Positions 46,071 to 59,299 of a stretch of DNA of 64,000 nucleotides are shown piece after piece. The notes under the pieces were generated by a model, which did not search any database, was not told the origin of the DNA, and saw nothing but the letters and a program-made list of their open reading frames with translations. The stretch is taken from positions 1,273,661-1,337,660 of the forward strand of contig CAJNOP010000016.1 in NCBI GenBank assembly GCA_905250075.1, in the 5' to 3' direction. This stretch comes from Rotaria sp. Silwood1. Lineage: Eukaryota; Rotifera; Eurotatoria; Philodinida; Philodinidae. Made by a program: the position numbers and the translations under genes. The number at the start of each line of letters is the position of its first letter. Position 1 is the stretch's first letter.

Positions 46071-49000
46071 CTATTGCTTAGACGTTGAAGGGACTAAAAC
46101 ATGTTTGCCATGATGATTTTTAGCATGTCGTTGATGAGGTGATGTAGTAGCGGTTGACTTTGTCGGACTGATATCTACCGGTGGCGTGTGTTGAACATTA
46201 TTTGATTTGACTTGTTCAATCTGAAATAAAGAAAAAAAAATCATTATTACTTCGTCTTTTTCTTAAAAGAAGATTTTAATTTTAACGAGAAGGAATTTAA
46301 AAAAAAGTGGTGAATATAAAGAACATGTATTTATGAGAAAATATTTCATCGTCACATGAATAAATGATATTTTTTTTGTTTTGATATCATAATTAGATCT
46401 TTTTACAACTACTCAAGTCTGATATTGGCTTAAAATACAGATGAAATATCATGATACTTTTAAAATCTTGTATCATTCGCTTACTACTGATAGTAGAGTA
46501 ACAATCTTTCTTTTCATAACCATCGTTTTCAAATTAGATTTTATTATTGCTTTGTAACTATCCGTACCCCCAAAAATAGAAAAAGATCATAGTTTGAGGA
46601 AGTCAGCCCTTTATCATTTTTGAAGACATTCGCATTGCAATATATATATATATATAGTAAAAATCCGAAAAAAAAGTAATTTCTAATGTTTTTCTTTGAT
46701 TATAACAACGACAACAGAGTATACATAATACAGGGGTCGCAGCGGCCTATGTCTGAAAATCAGGAAAATAGGCAGGACACATTTTAGAAAAAAATCAGGA
46801 ATTTCGATTAAAATCAGGACATTTTAAGTCTTATCATAGTGCTATTGTTCAGGATGAAAGCTGCACAAAAGTATGTCGATCAATGATAGTTCATTGGAAT
46901 TACTATATTATATTTCGCCGAATACGTGCTTCGAGTTCTGCTTTTTTCCTTTTCGTTCGTTATCTCTAATTATGCATTCTGTATACGTTTTCTTTTTCTC
47001 AGATACGTGGCCTACGGAAGGGGGCATCCTTCACTATTGGAGTCTTATTTGTTTCTAGTAGAAATCGTATTTTTATCAGGAAAATAGCCGTAAAAAGAAA
47101 TAAGAAAAATCCGCATTTTCGCAGTGTTTAAGGTTCTATAACCATCTTTTCGGCACTCAAACCATTTTCCTACATCACACTCCCTTCCCCTCTTCTTCAT
47201 ATCCCTGCTCTTCGCACATATAAAACCACCATGTTATAGATAAACGAATAAAAGCGTTTACAAGAAAACTTTAGTAAATCAACTCAAATGTTAAAATAAG
47301 GGAATACAAGATTTAATGCAGCTACCCACGGTCGTGAACTGTATGATATAAATACCGCCGAAGTACTGGTGATAATTACTAATGATAAAATAGCTTGTTT
47401 CAAAAACCAATTAATTCGAAATAATCGATTCTTAGAGTGATTATACAAGAAAAAAATGGACAGAATAAAAATTTGAGTACCATCTTTCTTTTTATAGAAA
47501 ATATTCAACAAATATTTTCATAAAATTTTTAAGAAACGTTGAGTATAACAAAATAAAACATCAAAATGACGTATATGTGGCCCTATAGAGATAAATCTTG
47601 AAAAATCAGGACAAAAGCAGGTTTTTCAGTCAAAAGCAGGAAAATCAGGACATCTTTAAAAAATCAGGAAAAAATCAGGAAAGTACACACGCTGCGAGGC
47701 CTGACATAATATAATCCAACTAATACTAGTTCCTGAATTTATAATATCATGAATAAAAAAAAACTTACAACAGAAAGTTTTGATAATTCTTCTTGAAGTT
47801 GTGTTTGTAATGATCGAACATCATCAAGTGTTAATAGCATTAAATCTTGATCACTCGGTAATAAACGTACATTATGCACAAGTAATTGACGCATTTGTTC
47901 AATTTGATGTAACGCATCATCACGTTGTTGTATAGCACGATTTTTTTCTTGTTCAAGTTGAGTAGCTAGTCGCTGATTATCTTTCGCTTCACGACGCCAA
48001 TGTTCGGATGACTAATAATATAAAAACAAAAACAAAAAAATAAAACAAAATATAAACAAATCATATCAACCTCTTTTTCAGTCATGACTACAGTTTGCAT
48101 TTGTAATATACGATTTCGCATTATATCAATTTCCGATGATGATGATGATGAATTCGTACTTGTTGTTGTATTAAGACGTTGAAACATTGATTGAGGAGAT
48201 GTTGATTGTAAATGATGAAGTGATATTGGTAAATCTTGACTAAAACCAGCCATTTTATAGAATTCACCAGGTCGACTACTTGTACCACTTGATGTTGATG
48301 GTTCAGGAAATGGTGTATCAATTGGCTGAAAATGAATATTTTCATTAAAAAAAAAAATTCAAAAGTTTTTTTCATTTAATTTAAAATCGATTTTTTTTTA
48401 AACGAATAATGTTAAAGTTTTCGAAAACATCTCCATCATATTAATGACATGTATCAATTATGACATTAAGAATTAATCAAGCATATGTTCTCAAGTTAGA
48501 CATATTTAATTCATTATAAAACATCTGTTGACAATGTTTTTTTTTTGTACTCTCAAAACAACTACAAGAACTCAATTATAGATATGTTAAGAAATTTATT
48601 TTGATAAAGGAAGATCCTCTATTGATCTATGCTATTTCAAATGATATTGTGTTCATATGTGGGATACATTATTTTTAGGAAAAAATCAAGAGAAGATTTA
48701 CATTGATGGATTCTCTTTCGAAGATTATGATTATTTTACTGATCTTTTGAACGAACACAAGCTTGTAGAAAAAAAAAATTGAAGAATAGAATTTCGAGCA
48801 ACAGATCTACCTATAGACAATTTTATTGTTAAAAATTTCAATGAAATAGAAAATGTTGTTTTTTTCGCAAGATTGATAACGAGTAGAAAGGTCTAATTTT
48901 TTAACTATGCAATATTGTGTAAAGAAAATTTTTTTTTCTTCTTTTCAATCGAAACTTTTAGTAAACGCGAAAACTATATATTTATGTAAAAATTTCAGTT

Positions 49001-52000
49001 TGAAACTCTGTTCAGTGGTTTTTTTTAAACATACTCTTGTGCTAACTCCAAAATATCAACAAATCATCTATACATTTGAATAAATACCCTATCATTTTAA
49101 ATTCTTTAAGAATTTCTCGTACAAAGTAGTCATTCAGACTGATACCCGCCATTTGAGCTTATGTTTCCTCTACGAGAACGTTTTGGTTAAACTAGCAAAA
49201 ACTCTAAAAACGTTCGTTCTATTGAGTATTTAAAATTAAAACATCATTGAAAATACTTTATTTAACAAATTGTTCTGATTAAACATACCGATTCTAAAGC
49301 TTCTTCAAATAATTGATTCGGTGTATCGAATGGTGATTTGGTTGATGATGAATGTGAAAAATAATCATTTGAAAATGAATTAGGAATATTCATTGGTCGT
49401 GTTATTTGATTCGTTGATGATGTTAATAAATTCGTTGGTGATGTATTATTTGTAGCTGGTGTTGTTGAACGTTCAAAACTATCCATATCATCATCAATAA
49501 GTAAATCATTATTATTTTGTTCATTTGTAGCTGCTTTATCAAAATCATTATCATCAACATGATCTAAACCTATAGCTGTTAATGATGATTCAATTAAATT
49601 TTTAACATCTGTTGGTAAAATTTGTTGTTCTTGATTATCTTGTTTTTCATCAAAATAATTTGTTGATGTTGTTGTTGTTGTTGTTGTTGTTGTTATTGAA
49701 TGAAAATGTGCATGAATTGATGAAAGTAAATTTGATTCTGCTAATGATGATAAATACGATGATGGTGGTGGATATGAATGACTAGCAGCTAATGCAGCTG
49801 ATAATATAAATTGTTCATTTAAAAATGATGGTGGTGATACACGTGTTGGTTCATAAATTTGTTGTGATGGTGTTAGTTTTGAAAACATTTCTTGAATTGC
49901 AAATGATCCATTTGAAGAATTATTTATTCTTAATGACTAAAAACAAACAAAAAAACAAAAAAGACTTTTTAATCGAAAATAAAAAGTAAATATTCATACA
50001 CGTCTATCAAATGTGTTCATAGGAACACCTGAAAATGATTCAACATCATATAAAGATGGTTGAGATGATTTTTTTGGAATGTTTCTTGTTGATGGTAATG
50101 TCTTTAATATAAAGTAAGGAATAAAAACAAAAAAAAACACAGCAAAGATCTTGTCTTACATCAATAATACCAACTTCTTTATCTTCTGGTATTGGGATAA
50201 ATGATGATAATGGTATTTCACTTGTGTAATGAAGATCAAAATCTCGATAGGATTTTAACTCTTCTGAAAAGTAAAAGAAAAAAACAACAAGAATCTTTTT
50301 AATAAATCTATTCTTTTTTTTTTCTCTTTTACATACGTTCAATATGAGCAAAAGCACAAAATGGACCACGTGGACAATAACTTGTTACTGAAACATCGTT
50401 ACATTTAGTTGATTTATAAATCTTAAAAATAAAAATAATCAAAATCTCAAAACAAAAATAATTCTCAATAAACCTCAGGATGAAACTGTTGTTCAGTACG
50501 TGTATGACAATATTTACAATTATCACCAGCTTCACATACAGTTGGATCAATCCATTCATCATTTTGTTTTACATGTGGACATGGTGTTGATCTATAGTGT
50601 AGAGTTTTTTTTTTTACATGATAGATTAAGTTTCATGTTTGTTTTTATTTACTTGTACTTAAATATTGATGGATTACGACGACGATCGCGTGGATTATGA
50701 TATTGAGGACAAGCATAGCCTTGTCGACAAAGACGTGGAGGACGTTTACATGGTTCTGTTTTATAGTTTGCAAGTACATAATGAGAATCTAAATAATAAT
50801 AAAAAATTAGTAATTAAATATCATGATGTTTCTTTTTCCACCTCTAATTGTTTTTTTTTGAACGAGACATCAAAATTTTACTAAATTAGCTGCAATGTCC
50901 ATCAGGTCATGTGAAAAATCGAGCTTTAACTTCAGATTTTGCATGAGCAAAGTTTCCTATAAGATTAGTTTATTGAACAAAGTATAGCTACTCTAATATC
51001 GTCTACAGTTGGACATTGAATATTTGAAATTCTTTGGTGTGTCAAAGTAAATTTCGTTCACATCTCCAGAAAAGAAATACCGGTTTTACACTCAACTAGT
51101 CTTATGAAGAGCTTTGTTTGTGCAAACTTTTGAAGTCAAAACTTTCATGTAACCTGAAAGAAGTTGCAGGTGACCCAATAAAATGTTGAAATCTCGAGAA
51201 TAAATGCTCGAAAAACCAAATCATACATTAGTACTCATCAAATGAACATCATCTTGAACAAAAAAACGATTTGACATCTGGAGAAGTTTCCTCATAAGAT
51301 TTCTGTAAAACCAGTATAAATTATTAAACTGTTATAATTCTGTTCAATTTGCATTCAAGAGATTATTTCTACCAGGAAAAGTATTCAATAGCTATTAAAC
51401 TATTCGTCTTCAACTCATTACGAAACAGAATTAAGTTCAAATCTACGGATGCAACAGTGTTCATCAGTCAGTCGTAGGTAGATCTCTGCACTGGGTTAGA
51501 CTAGTACCCCGTGAACCTCATGCTTATTACATGGTCACGGCCGTAACCATGAACATATTTTTTTTAAAATCATGACCGTGACTGTGACTGTGATGGGATT
51601 TAGTCATGAACAGTAACAAATACTGAAATATCCACATATACTCTGTTAAACTACATTAGTTTTTTCATCAGACAAATAATTTTATATTCTTATCTTATTG
51701 TGATAATTTATTCATTTTTTTTCTGAATCAAAACAACTATAAATAAATATCAGAGAAGAACTTTATCACTAAGAAAAATCTTAAATTCTTCTCAAGTTCT
51801 AAGTTTTTATGCGACGCAAATAGTACAACAAACACAAAAGATAAAAAAAAAATACATATTTTGTTGCACATACAGTTCAACGAAAGTACATTTATAGGTT
51901 ACTATTTCATTGAATCGAAGCTCATTAATTACGAATATAATTTTTTTCTTAATTAATAATGTCCTAATTTTTTACTTGTTTTTTGTCTTTATCTAATTTT

Positions 52001-54173
52001 TATTATCAAAAAACCATCGTTCAAAAAGAAAAAACAAAATCACGACTCATGACAAAGTTAAAAGAATGACCATGACGAAAAAACTTGGTCACGCCCGATA
52101 CTAGTCTAGACATGTACATATAGAATAATGGTGAAGACGATGATCTTACATTCATTTCAACTATTTCAGTCAAGTGAGTTCTATTTCAACAAAATAGCTA
52201 AATATTATAAAACATAACTAAACCATTTAAAACTAAGTCTTTCTCAAACGAGAAACTTGAATTCAAGAGTTCTGGCAAATTTTCTATCGATTCAAATTTC
52301 TGAATTACGAAAACTTTTATTTCATTTTAATAAAAATTCAGCGATTTTCTCGAAATAGCCTTCTCAAATGGAAAAGCCGAGATCTATCCAAGATCACATC
52401 TTCACTGTCAGTTTATACATACATGTTTAGATGAGTGTAAAACTGTACGTAAGACTTGTGTACTATTATCAATGAACCTTTAGTATAATAAAGAAATAGA
52501 TATTAAAACTTTGAGAAGTTTATAATCGTATAGTTGGTTTCGATTTGATATTTATGTATACACCAATCATTCATTTAACTTTACAACTTTCCGTACGTTC
52601 TATATTTGAACGAAAAATCCAAATTTCACTATGAATAATAGAAAAGCTTGCAAAATGAATATAACAGATTGTTTTCGAATATTCGATTTCTATTCTTCAA
52701 TGTGCACAGTATACATTATTTCTTAAGATTACTTCATAAACTCGATAGTTTTATATCGATTATTTTTTTTTTCAAAGTCTCTCTCTTTCTTTAACACAAC
52801 CATGTTAAGTATCTGTTAGATTTTATAAGAAAAAAAATCATATAATTTTCAACGAATAATTGTCAAAAATCATATCTCGTTGAACCTCATCCTATTTTAA
52901 AACTAGACATAGCCTAAAAAAGATTTGTTTTCATGGATATTTCTTCATGAGCTATGGTAGTTTTAGTTAGTCAATTTGGCAATAACAAAAACGTATTTTT
53001 TCTTAGATTATCATCAAAATAGACTTACAAGCTTGGTGTTCAAACTTTACATAAATAAAGTTTTCAAAGATGCTATTTCATTCGAAAAGAATAAGATCTT
53101 CTATTCCTTATTATTTCTATGTGTTAAATTGTTGTTCGACTAAGATGATGTTTATTTAATGAATACTAATGAATGATTTAGTTTTCCAAATCTTCGTTCT
53201 CAAGATATTAAGATTTTTATTAGAGTTAGCTGTAGTTATCCTCAATTCATGTGAAAATTTCGACTTCAATGCTTTACACAAAAAAGAAATAATTCGTAAT
53301 GAGATTAGTTGATCGTACAACTAGTATTTTCTTTCTACATAAACATTCTTTCGATTGAAAATCGATTCGACACTTCAAGATATTCACTCGTGATATTATT
53401 TTATTAAAAAAAAAAATAATCATTTGTTTTTCTTCTTACCACTCCATTTTGGATCATCATTTAAAGCTCGTTCATTTTCCAAACTAATACATAATCGTGC
53501 AAGTCTTTCTAAAGCTAAATCACTATTTTGCATTTCTCGACTATCAAGTATTGGTTGTCGTAAATCATTTGCCCCATGAGCATATGAACAATGTGGTCCA
53601 TTTTTAAGACAATGTCCTTTAGCATCAGATTCATGTGTACATAAACCTGTTTTATAATATCGTAAATGATAACGTTTTTCTGTATCATTTGCATTTCGAT
53701 GTAGAAGTGGACAACTATGAAAAGATTATTAAAAACAATCTCAAAGACTAATCTTTAATTTTTTTTGTTTTGACTTACTCATCACCATTCGGACAAATAC
53801 CACTTTGTTCATCATAACTATTACAATAAAAATCAGGATCATAAGAAAATGTTCCATCTATTCGACGATATGGACGACGACGTCGTTGATTTTGAAAATG
53901 CCAATAAAAACATGAAAAAGGTCGATGTCTAAAATATTGTTTAAATTGTTTTTCTTTTATATTTCAAATTGCAAATAGAAATATTATATTTCGTACTGTG
54001 TGCATTTATGTTGAAGAAATAATTGACATTGTTCGACACGAAAATCTCGTAAATAACTAAAAAAAAAAAAACAAAACAACAAAATAATTGAATATATTAC
54101 TGAAATTCGAATTAGCCTACTTAAGATGTAAAGGTTTTTCAATTAGAGCAAATTGTTGTAAATCATTAGCCAT
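46071..54173 (-). CDS. unk: Unkempt, multi-CCCH zinc finger RNA-binding protein
   Basis: Thirteen minus-strand exons: 54121-54173, 53997-54056, 53779-53928, 53440-53714, 50653-50788, 50474-50591, 50337-50421, 50160-50263, 50000-50101, 49289-49936, 48071-48325, 47769-48011 and 46071-46220. They join to 792 residues. The N-terminal third holds the CCCH zinc fingers typical of unkempt, with QHKCTQHRPFSCF, RYHLRYYKTGLCTHESDAKG, NYKTEPCKRPPRLCRQGYAC and STKCNDVSVTSYCPRGPFCA. A long S/T/N-rich middle follows, with a conserved-looking IESSLTAIGLDHVDD segment. The C-terminus is a coiled coil (HWRREAKDNQRLATQLEQEK). Unkempt binds mRNA and represses translation. The RING-like domain of fly and vertebrate unkempt is absent: the last exon is a Cys-free H/S/T-rich tail. 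Introns 4 (2651 nt) and 12 (1548 nt) carry mobile elements. The exon 5 end at 50653 is chosen because it restores the conserved KYK-S-PCP join. Confidence 0.95.
46723..46730. repeat. Left copy of 8-bp target-site duplication
   Basis: ACATAATA directly left of the hAT-like element. The same eight bases follow its right end at 47704-47711. Confidence 0.85.
46731..47703. mobile_element. Non-autonomous hAT-superfamily DNA transposon
   Basis: A 973-bp insertion inside unkempt intron 12. The left end begins CAGGGGTCGCAGCG and the right end closes CGCTGCGAGGCCTG, an inverted repeat of about 14 bp with two mismatches. Both ends are flanked by an exact 8-bp duplication, ACATAATA (46723-46730 and 47704-47711). 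CAGNG-type termini with 8-bp duplications are the hAT signature. Clusters of an AATCAGGA motif lie just inside both ends (about 46758-46823 and 47608-47681) in the same orientation, likely transposase-binding sites. Internal frames of 61 and 75 codons show no transposase, so the copy must have relied on an enzyme encoded elsewhere. Confidence 0.88.
47704..47711. repeat. Right copy of 8-bp target-site duplication
   Basis: ACATAATA immediately after the element's terminal CTG, identical to the copy at 46723-46730. Confidence 0.85.
51497..52108. mobile_element. Candidate inverted-repeat element in unkempt intron 4
   Basis: TAGACTAGTA followed by CCCCGTGAACC at the left is answered by GGTCACGCCCGA and TACTAGTCTA at the right, a gapped inverted match of about 20 bp bounding 612 bp. 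Inside, near both ends, GTGAC/GTCAC and CATGAC/GTCATG strings recur in both orientations. There is no coding frame. It could be a non-autonomous DNA transposon. The palindromic ACTAGT at each border blurs where the element ends and a target duplication would start. Confidence 0.45.
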
Positions 54174-55753
54174 AATTACTTTACATGAATAAAGGCGATC
54201 AAATAAAACAGTTTTTGATTTATCGAAGAACTTCTCACATGATTTGTTCCTATTTTTGCTACGCTATTTGTTATTCTCTTTATTATTACTTATTTGTTGA
54301 CAGTCAGGTGATGTAAAAGTTTTATCCAATCGGATTTACAAACCAAACCACTCAAGATTCAATAGAGATCGCTACTTGTTTATCAAAATTTATCTGAAAA
54401 ACCAGATGTACATAGTTAATATATATATATAGATATAGATATAGATAAAAGTTTTCGCAATAAATAATTAGACAAATAAACTTGTTTTTAAAGTTTATTC
54501 TTAAATTCTATCGTTTTGTGAACCGCAATATTGTTTTTTATTTTTCAGGTTTCAATAATTTTTCTTCCTCTCATTACTCATTTGGATCCCTTCTCTATTT
54601 CTAAAAATAAATTAAACATATGATTATCAATAACCAAGTAATGAATACATTTCGTTTCGGACTTATTTTCCATCTGTTTTTTGTCTTTTGATTAAATGCC
54701 AGTCTAAATTTAGGTAACTTATTCTCAATTTCATAGCATAAAAATGATCTATTTTTGTATAAATATAATTGTCATAATCTTCACTGAAATAACTTTCACA
54801 ATTATTCTTACAAAATTTAAATATGAAATAAAATCGAGCTTATCAATAATAAACTAAAGTCTTGTCATAACATATAGTAATATCTATTGTACTGCATTCA
54901 TTTTGTCTTGACCTTTTTGTTGGCACACTTTTTATTAGAAAAATTTATCTTATTCTTTTGGTATATACTTTAAGGAACACAACAATCGAGCTTTCTATAA
55001 AGAAATCTATCTTGAACGATGGCAAGGTCTTAAAATAGACTTGAATAGAAGAGAAGAAAAAATTGTCAGAAATGAGACATCTTTTAACCATGCAAAATTT
55101 TCTATTTTCTTTAAAGAAGTCAGTCATTTGCCTTGTCTTCTATTTTGCAAACAACAATTAAAAAAAAGATAATTTGTACTCCCGAACAAATCCTATTTGT
55201 ACCCAATGTTGATTGTCTTTTATCAACACTTTACAATCTACAACTCTTCTATCATCAAATCCTTCGTTTATAAAAAAACAAAAACAAAATTGAGGAGAAC
55301 CAAAATATCGCTATTCTTATCAATCAAAGAATTCAACCATATCCATTAAGATAATACAAAAATTATTTTTTATTAGTTTTATTAAATTTTGCAAGACCAA
55401 TGTCAATTGAGTTTGATTTACTCTCCATATATTTATTTAAACAATTTTATGATTTGTTAAAAACTCTCTCCAATGAATAATCTTTCAGGTATTAAAAAAA
55501 AGAACATGAAATGAAGGTAAATTTAACATCATATATGGCGAACATAGGTCAATTAATCTCTGTCAAATGAAAGAAAGAAGACAGCAAAAAAAAAACCACA
55601 TTTCAAGGTTATGTCTCTATATTCATTAGAACCAAGGACGTTCATAAAATATCAATTATAAAAAAAAGAAAATGTGTTTGTTATTCTCTAATTTTGTTCT
55701 ATTGCAATCCAAGAACATAGATTTAAATTAAAAAAAAAATCAATAAATTTTAG
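54174..55753. other. Intergenic between unkempt and the Ly6-type gene
   Basis: The two genes point away from each other and their start codons are 1.58 kb apart. The interval is AT-rich, with a TA/GATA run at about 54419-54450 and no coding signal. The last bases before 55754 are AAATTTTAG, which end exactly at the downstream ATG. Confidence 0.5.
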
Positions 55754-57865
55754 ATGACCATGAATACCCTATACATTCTTATTTTTGTTTTAATCTATAT
55801 TATTCAAATACCTGGTAAAAAAAATACGTTTTAAAGTTTTCTGAAATGCATTTTATTTTTCTAGTTGATGGTATTCAATGTTATCAATGTAGTAGTGAAG
55901 AAGATGAATTTTGTCCAGCATTTGGAAAATTTGATGAAACAAAAAATGCTCTTGTTGATTGTTTTAGTTTAGAATCATATGTACCAGGACATATGTGTAT
56001 GAAAATGGTTAAAGAAAGTTATGATACATTTTATGGTAAAGTGAATTTTTTTTGTGTTTAGCTTTGTTTTTTTGTTAATTCATAGTTTTGATTTTAGCAA
56101 AAGGATTTAAGACTGTGATACGTTCATGTGCTTCACGATCAACATTAGGTGTTGCTCAAGGTTGTCGATATTTTGTTGATGAAGTTGGACTTGAAGTAGC
56201 TGTTTGTGTAAGTTATTTTAATTATGAAAAAAAGGATAGAATGTTTTCTAGTTTATTGAATACTTAGATATGAAACTTTTTCCATAGATAAAGAAAACTT
56301 TGTTTTATTTATTTATTTTATTGAGAATGTTAGCGAAATGAAGTAGTAATTAACATAAAGAGTATTCGAAAAACTTGCTTTTGAATATCGTAGAAAATCT
56401 TGGCATAACAGATCTGTTGTAATATTCATTGATAAGTCATCGGAGAGAATTAAAAACAGTAGTCGAGAACGAAAATTTTATAATCTATACAAATTGGACT
56501 ATAAATAGCACTTTGATAAATTTATTCGAAGGTGTTTTTATACGGAAAATGTAAGCGAATACTCTTAAGTATTATTGTTTATCTCACTAGAGAAATTTTA
56601 CGTATTTTCATGTGAGAACATAGCAGGTGCAACGTTTCTAGCAGTGACTGAATTCCATAGGTTCTAAACTCTTGGAAAGATGTGAATATGAATATGTTTG
56701 TAAAGCTATGAGTTTTGACTTTGCTTCTTTTTACATCCATAACTACATCTATAAATATATTTTGCAGAAATAAGACATTTTCATTTTAATCTATGTTTAT
56801 TTCTCTCGAATGACTATATACATGAATGAAAATTGAACGGCCATATTATGCCAAGATATTTGTTATAAAGATTGCAATACAAATTAGTTGAAACTTATAT
56901 GATTGCCTACAGTTTTCGATGGATATCTACTTGCAGTGTTATATGTCCATAATATTTTTTTCTCTCCAGACTGGAATCAGATAAAAACTAACATTTGAAG
57001 TTTTTTCGTAGCAACGGATAAAAGTAATATTCAGCAAAAAATAAACATCTTTATTGTCTTAAATTTCAACAATTGAAAGATTGAATATCTGAATATTGAT
57101 GTACGATAGAGCCGATCAGGCATTTAAATGTCAACTTTTCCATTAAGGTAGATAACTACAGAAACCCAAGTTTTTGTGTTCAGTACGATCCATTGATACA
57201 ATGCAATGAATATAAAGTGGTGGGAAAGAGTTTAACTAGTATGTATTTTTAAAATTGTATACCAGGATATCATATGGTAAGCTTTTTTGGAAAATTGAAC
57301 ACGGTATTTTCAAAATCTCGAAAGAGTTTGGTTAAAAGTATTTCAAAAACGGTGACAAAACAAAATTCATCAAAAAAATGGCCTAAAAATGCGGCGATCT
57401 CTAATTTTGTGCTCTTTAAAATTGGACCGACAAAGTCTGTTGACATGTAAAAAATACCGGGTGTGGTTTTTTTAAAAACCTTCTCGTATGAAATCTTGGT
57501 ATGGAATGCATAAAACAGAAAACTTCATTGGGTGTTAAAATCACTGTTTGAGTTTGAGTTAGATATTTAACATTATCGAAACAAAATCTATTATAAAAGT
57601 TTTTTGCATCATCTTAACTATCAGAGTTTCTATAGCTTTTTACAAATTCAGAATAGATGACAAATGGAGTTGATCATTATCTTGATTGTTAAACAAACAT
57701 TTTCCTACCGTTTATTCTGAGGCTTTTTCATTTTTATTATTTATTTGAATTCCTTTTTAGTACTGTGAAAATCGTGATGGTTGCAATGGCAGTTCAATGA
57801 ATATACATTCCATATTACTTCTTACATTGACATTGTTTATCGTTTTTTTTTATTCATTCTTATAA
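55754..57865 (+). CDS. Quiver/sleepless-like Ly6 (UPAR) domain GPI-anchored protein
   Basis: Four exons, 55754-55814, 55865-56035, 56098-56207 and 57761-57865, join to 148 residues. Exon 1 encodes a signal peptide (MTMNTLYILIFVLIYIIQIP). The mature domain starts with GIQCYQCSSEEDEFCPAFGK and continues with DCFSLES, PGHMCMKMV, VIRSCASRSTLGVAQGC and YCENRDGCNGSS. This is the Cys spacing and the closing CN of a three-finger Ly6 fold, closely following Drosophila quiver/sleepless. The last 20 or so residues are hydrophobic after a small-residue NGSSMN site, fitting a GPI-anchor signal. Quiver modulates Shaker potassium channels and nicotinic receptors in flies; a similar role here is only inference. 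Intron 3 is 1553 nt, the others 50-62 nt. An AATAAA lies at about 58351. Confidence 0.87.
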
Positions 57866-59299
57866 ATGTTAATAATATTGAATTTCGATTAGTTTCTATT
57901 GTACATTTGTATTTCTTGTGTTTTTTTATATTATCTTTGGTTATATGTGTATCTCACAATTTTTTTTTGTATCTTTATAAAAATTATATTAGCCAAATAG
58001 AAACAACACTAGACTGATGAGTAACTGATAAATGAAGTTGTTTATAATTTTAAATTAATAATATATCAAATAATTTTTAAACTAGGGAGTTTTCAATCGC
58101 TTGCATCCGATATATTTCAAATTATTTTATATTTGATTTTAGAATCTCTAAAATGTTGAATACTAACTTTTCATTTTTCTGTAAATAGTATTTTTGAGTA
58201 TTTAAAAAACAAAAAGAAAAAAGAACAGATTATGGAACATGTTATCAACTCGTTTTGATCTTTGTAAATACATACGAAGAAAAATAACCATTAACAAATT
58301 AACATTGTTATTGAAACACTCGCATCTGCTGATTCTATTCAATATTTATTAATAAAAGACAATTAAATGAAACTAAGTATTTTGTTTGTGATGATATGTA
58401 TTCTTTCTCATATTGCAAGTCATAGACTGATAATGTCAATCTATGATCACGGTTGAAATTATCTAGTTAAGCTCAATATCTAGTACCTTCTACAGATCTA
58501 AAAGAAGCAGCGTGCTCGACTGTAAGTTTCTTTTTCTGTGCTCTCTTCTCGTATGCCTCATTATGAGAGAAAAGTTCCAGCGCCTCTTGATTCGTAATAT
58601 AGCTTTTAAAAGAGCATCGAAATGATTAAAAATTGTTCATTTCAACTACACTAATTTTTATTTCTCTTATATTCAATCTTTCAAATCGTTGTACTATTGT
58701 TACTGTTCGGTCTAAGTGTGAGCATGAAGGGTAAGTATGAATGATGAGAATGCTCACACCCAGATGCCCAAACTATAAGTTGTTTTTTCGATTTGTAAAA
58801 CTATCTCATTTCACTTAGAATTTGATGTTAATTCCGAATGTTTAGTTCCTATTGAAATTATTGCCGGGAAAAATGGTCATTTTGGTTCTTTTCTTTTCGA
58901 ATCAGAACATAAATCCCTGTTTCATTCGCAATTTTTGTTCTTTTCTCTCTTGCAAATAGATCCCAAAGGTAATAAAACCATTAGTTACATTTGTCAGAAG
59001 CTATTACCCTTTTATTCTCTCGCAAACTATTAGGAAGAAAGAAAAGGAAAAACAAGGTAAAGAGCGAGAACAGAATATTAGTATATGATCCATTCCGAAA
59101 ACTTCATTCTCTGAAGAAGGCGGCGTTGTTGTCGACATATTAAAAGTAAATAACTTTATCTAGAGATAATACGAAAAGTCATACTCTCTTAGCGTGCATA
59201 TCTAGTAACTTGATGAAATCGTTGGAAAATTTTTTTAAAAGATACTTGTATATATTATGCAGAGCTTCAGTATTTTCAAACACATTATAGAGAGGAAAC
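57866..59299. other. Intergenic, Ly6-type gene 3' flank
   Basis: AT-rich 3' flank with a candidate AATAAA at about 58351. A GT-rich hairpin lies at 58716-58759. No coding signal otherwise. Confidence 0.5.
58716..58759. repeat. Perfect 10-bp inverted repeat
   Basis: GTGTGAGCAT at 58716-58725 and its exact inverse ATGCTCACAC at 58750-58759, with a 24-nt loop. It is one of several GT-rich hairpins in the window. Confidence 0.7.

Noticed and set aside
46873-47511. Frames inside the hAT element as a transposase
   Set aside because: Only 61 and 75 codons, on opposite strands, with no hAT dimerisation or zinc-finger motif.
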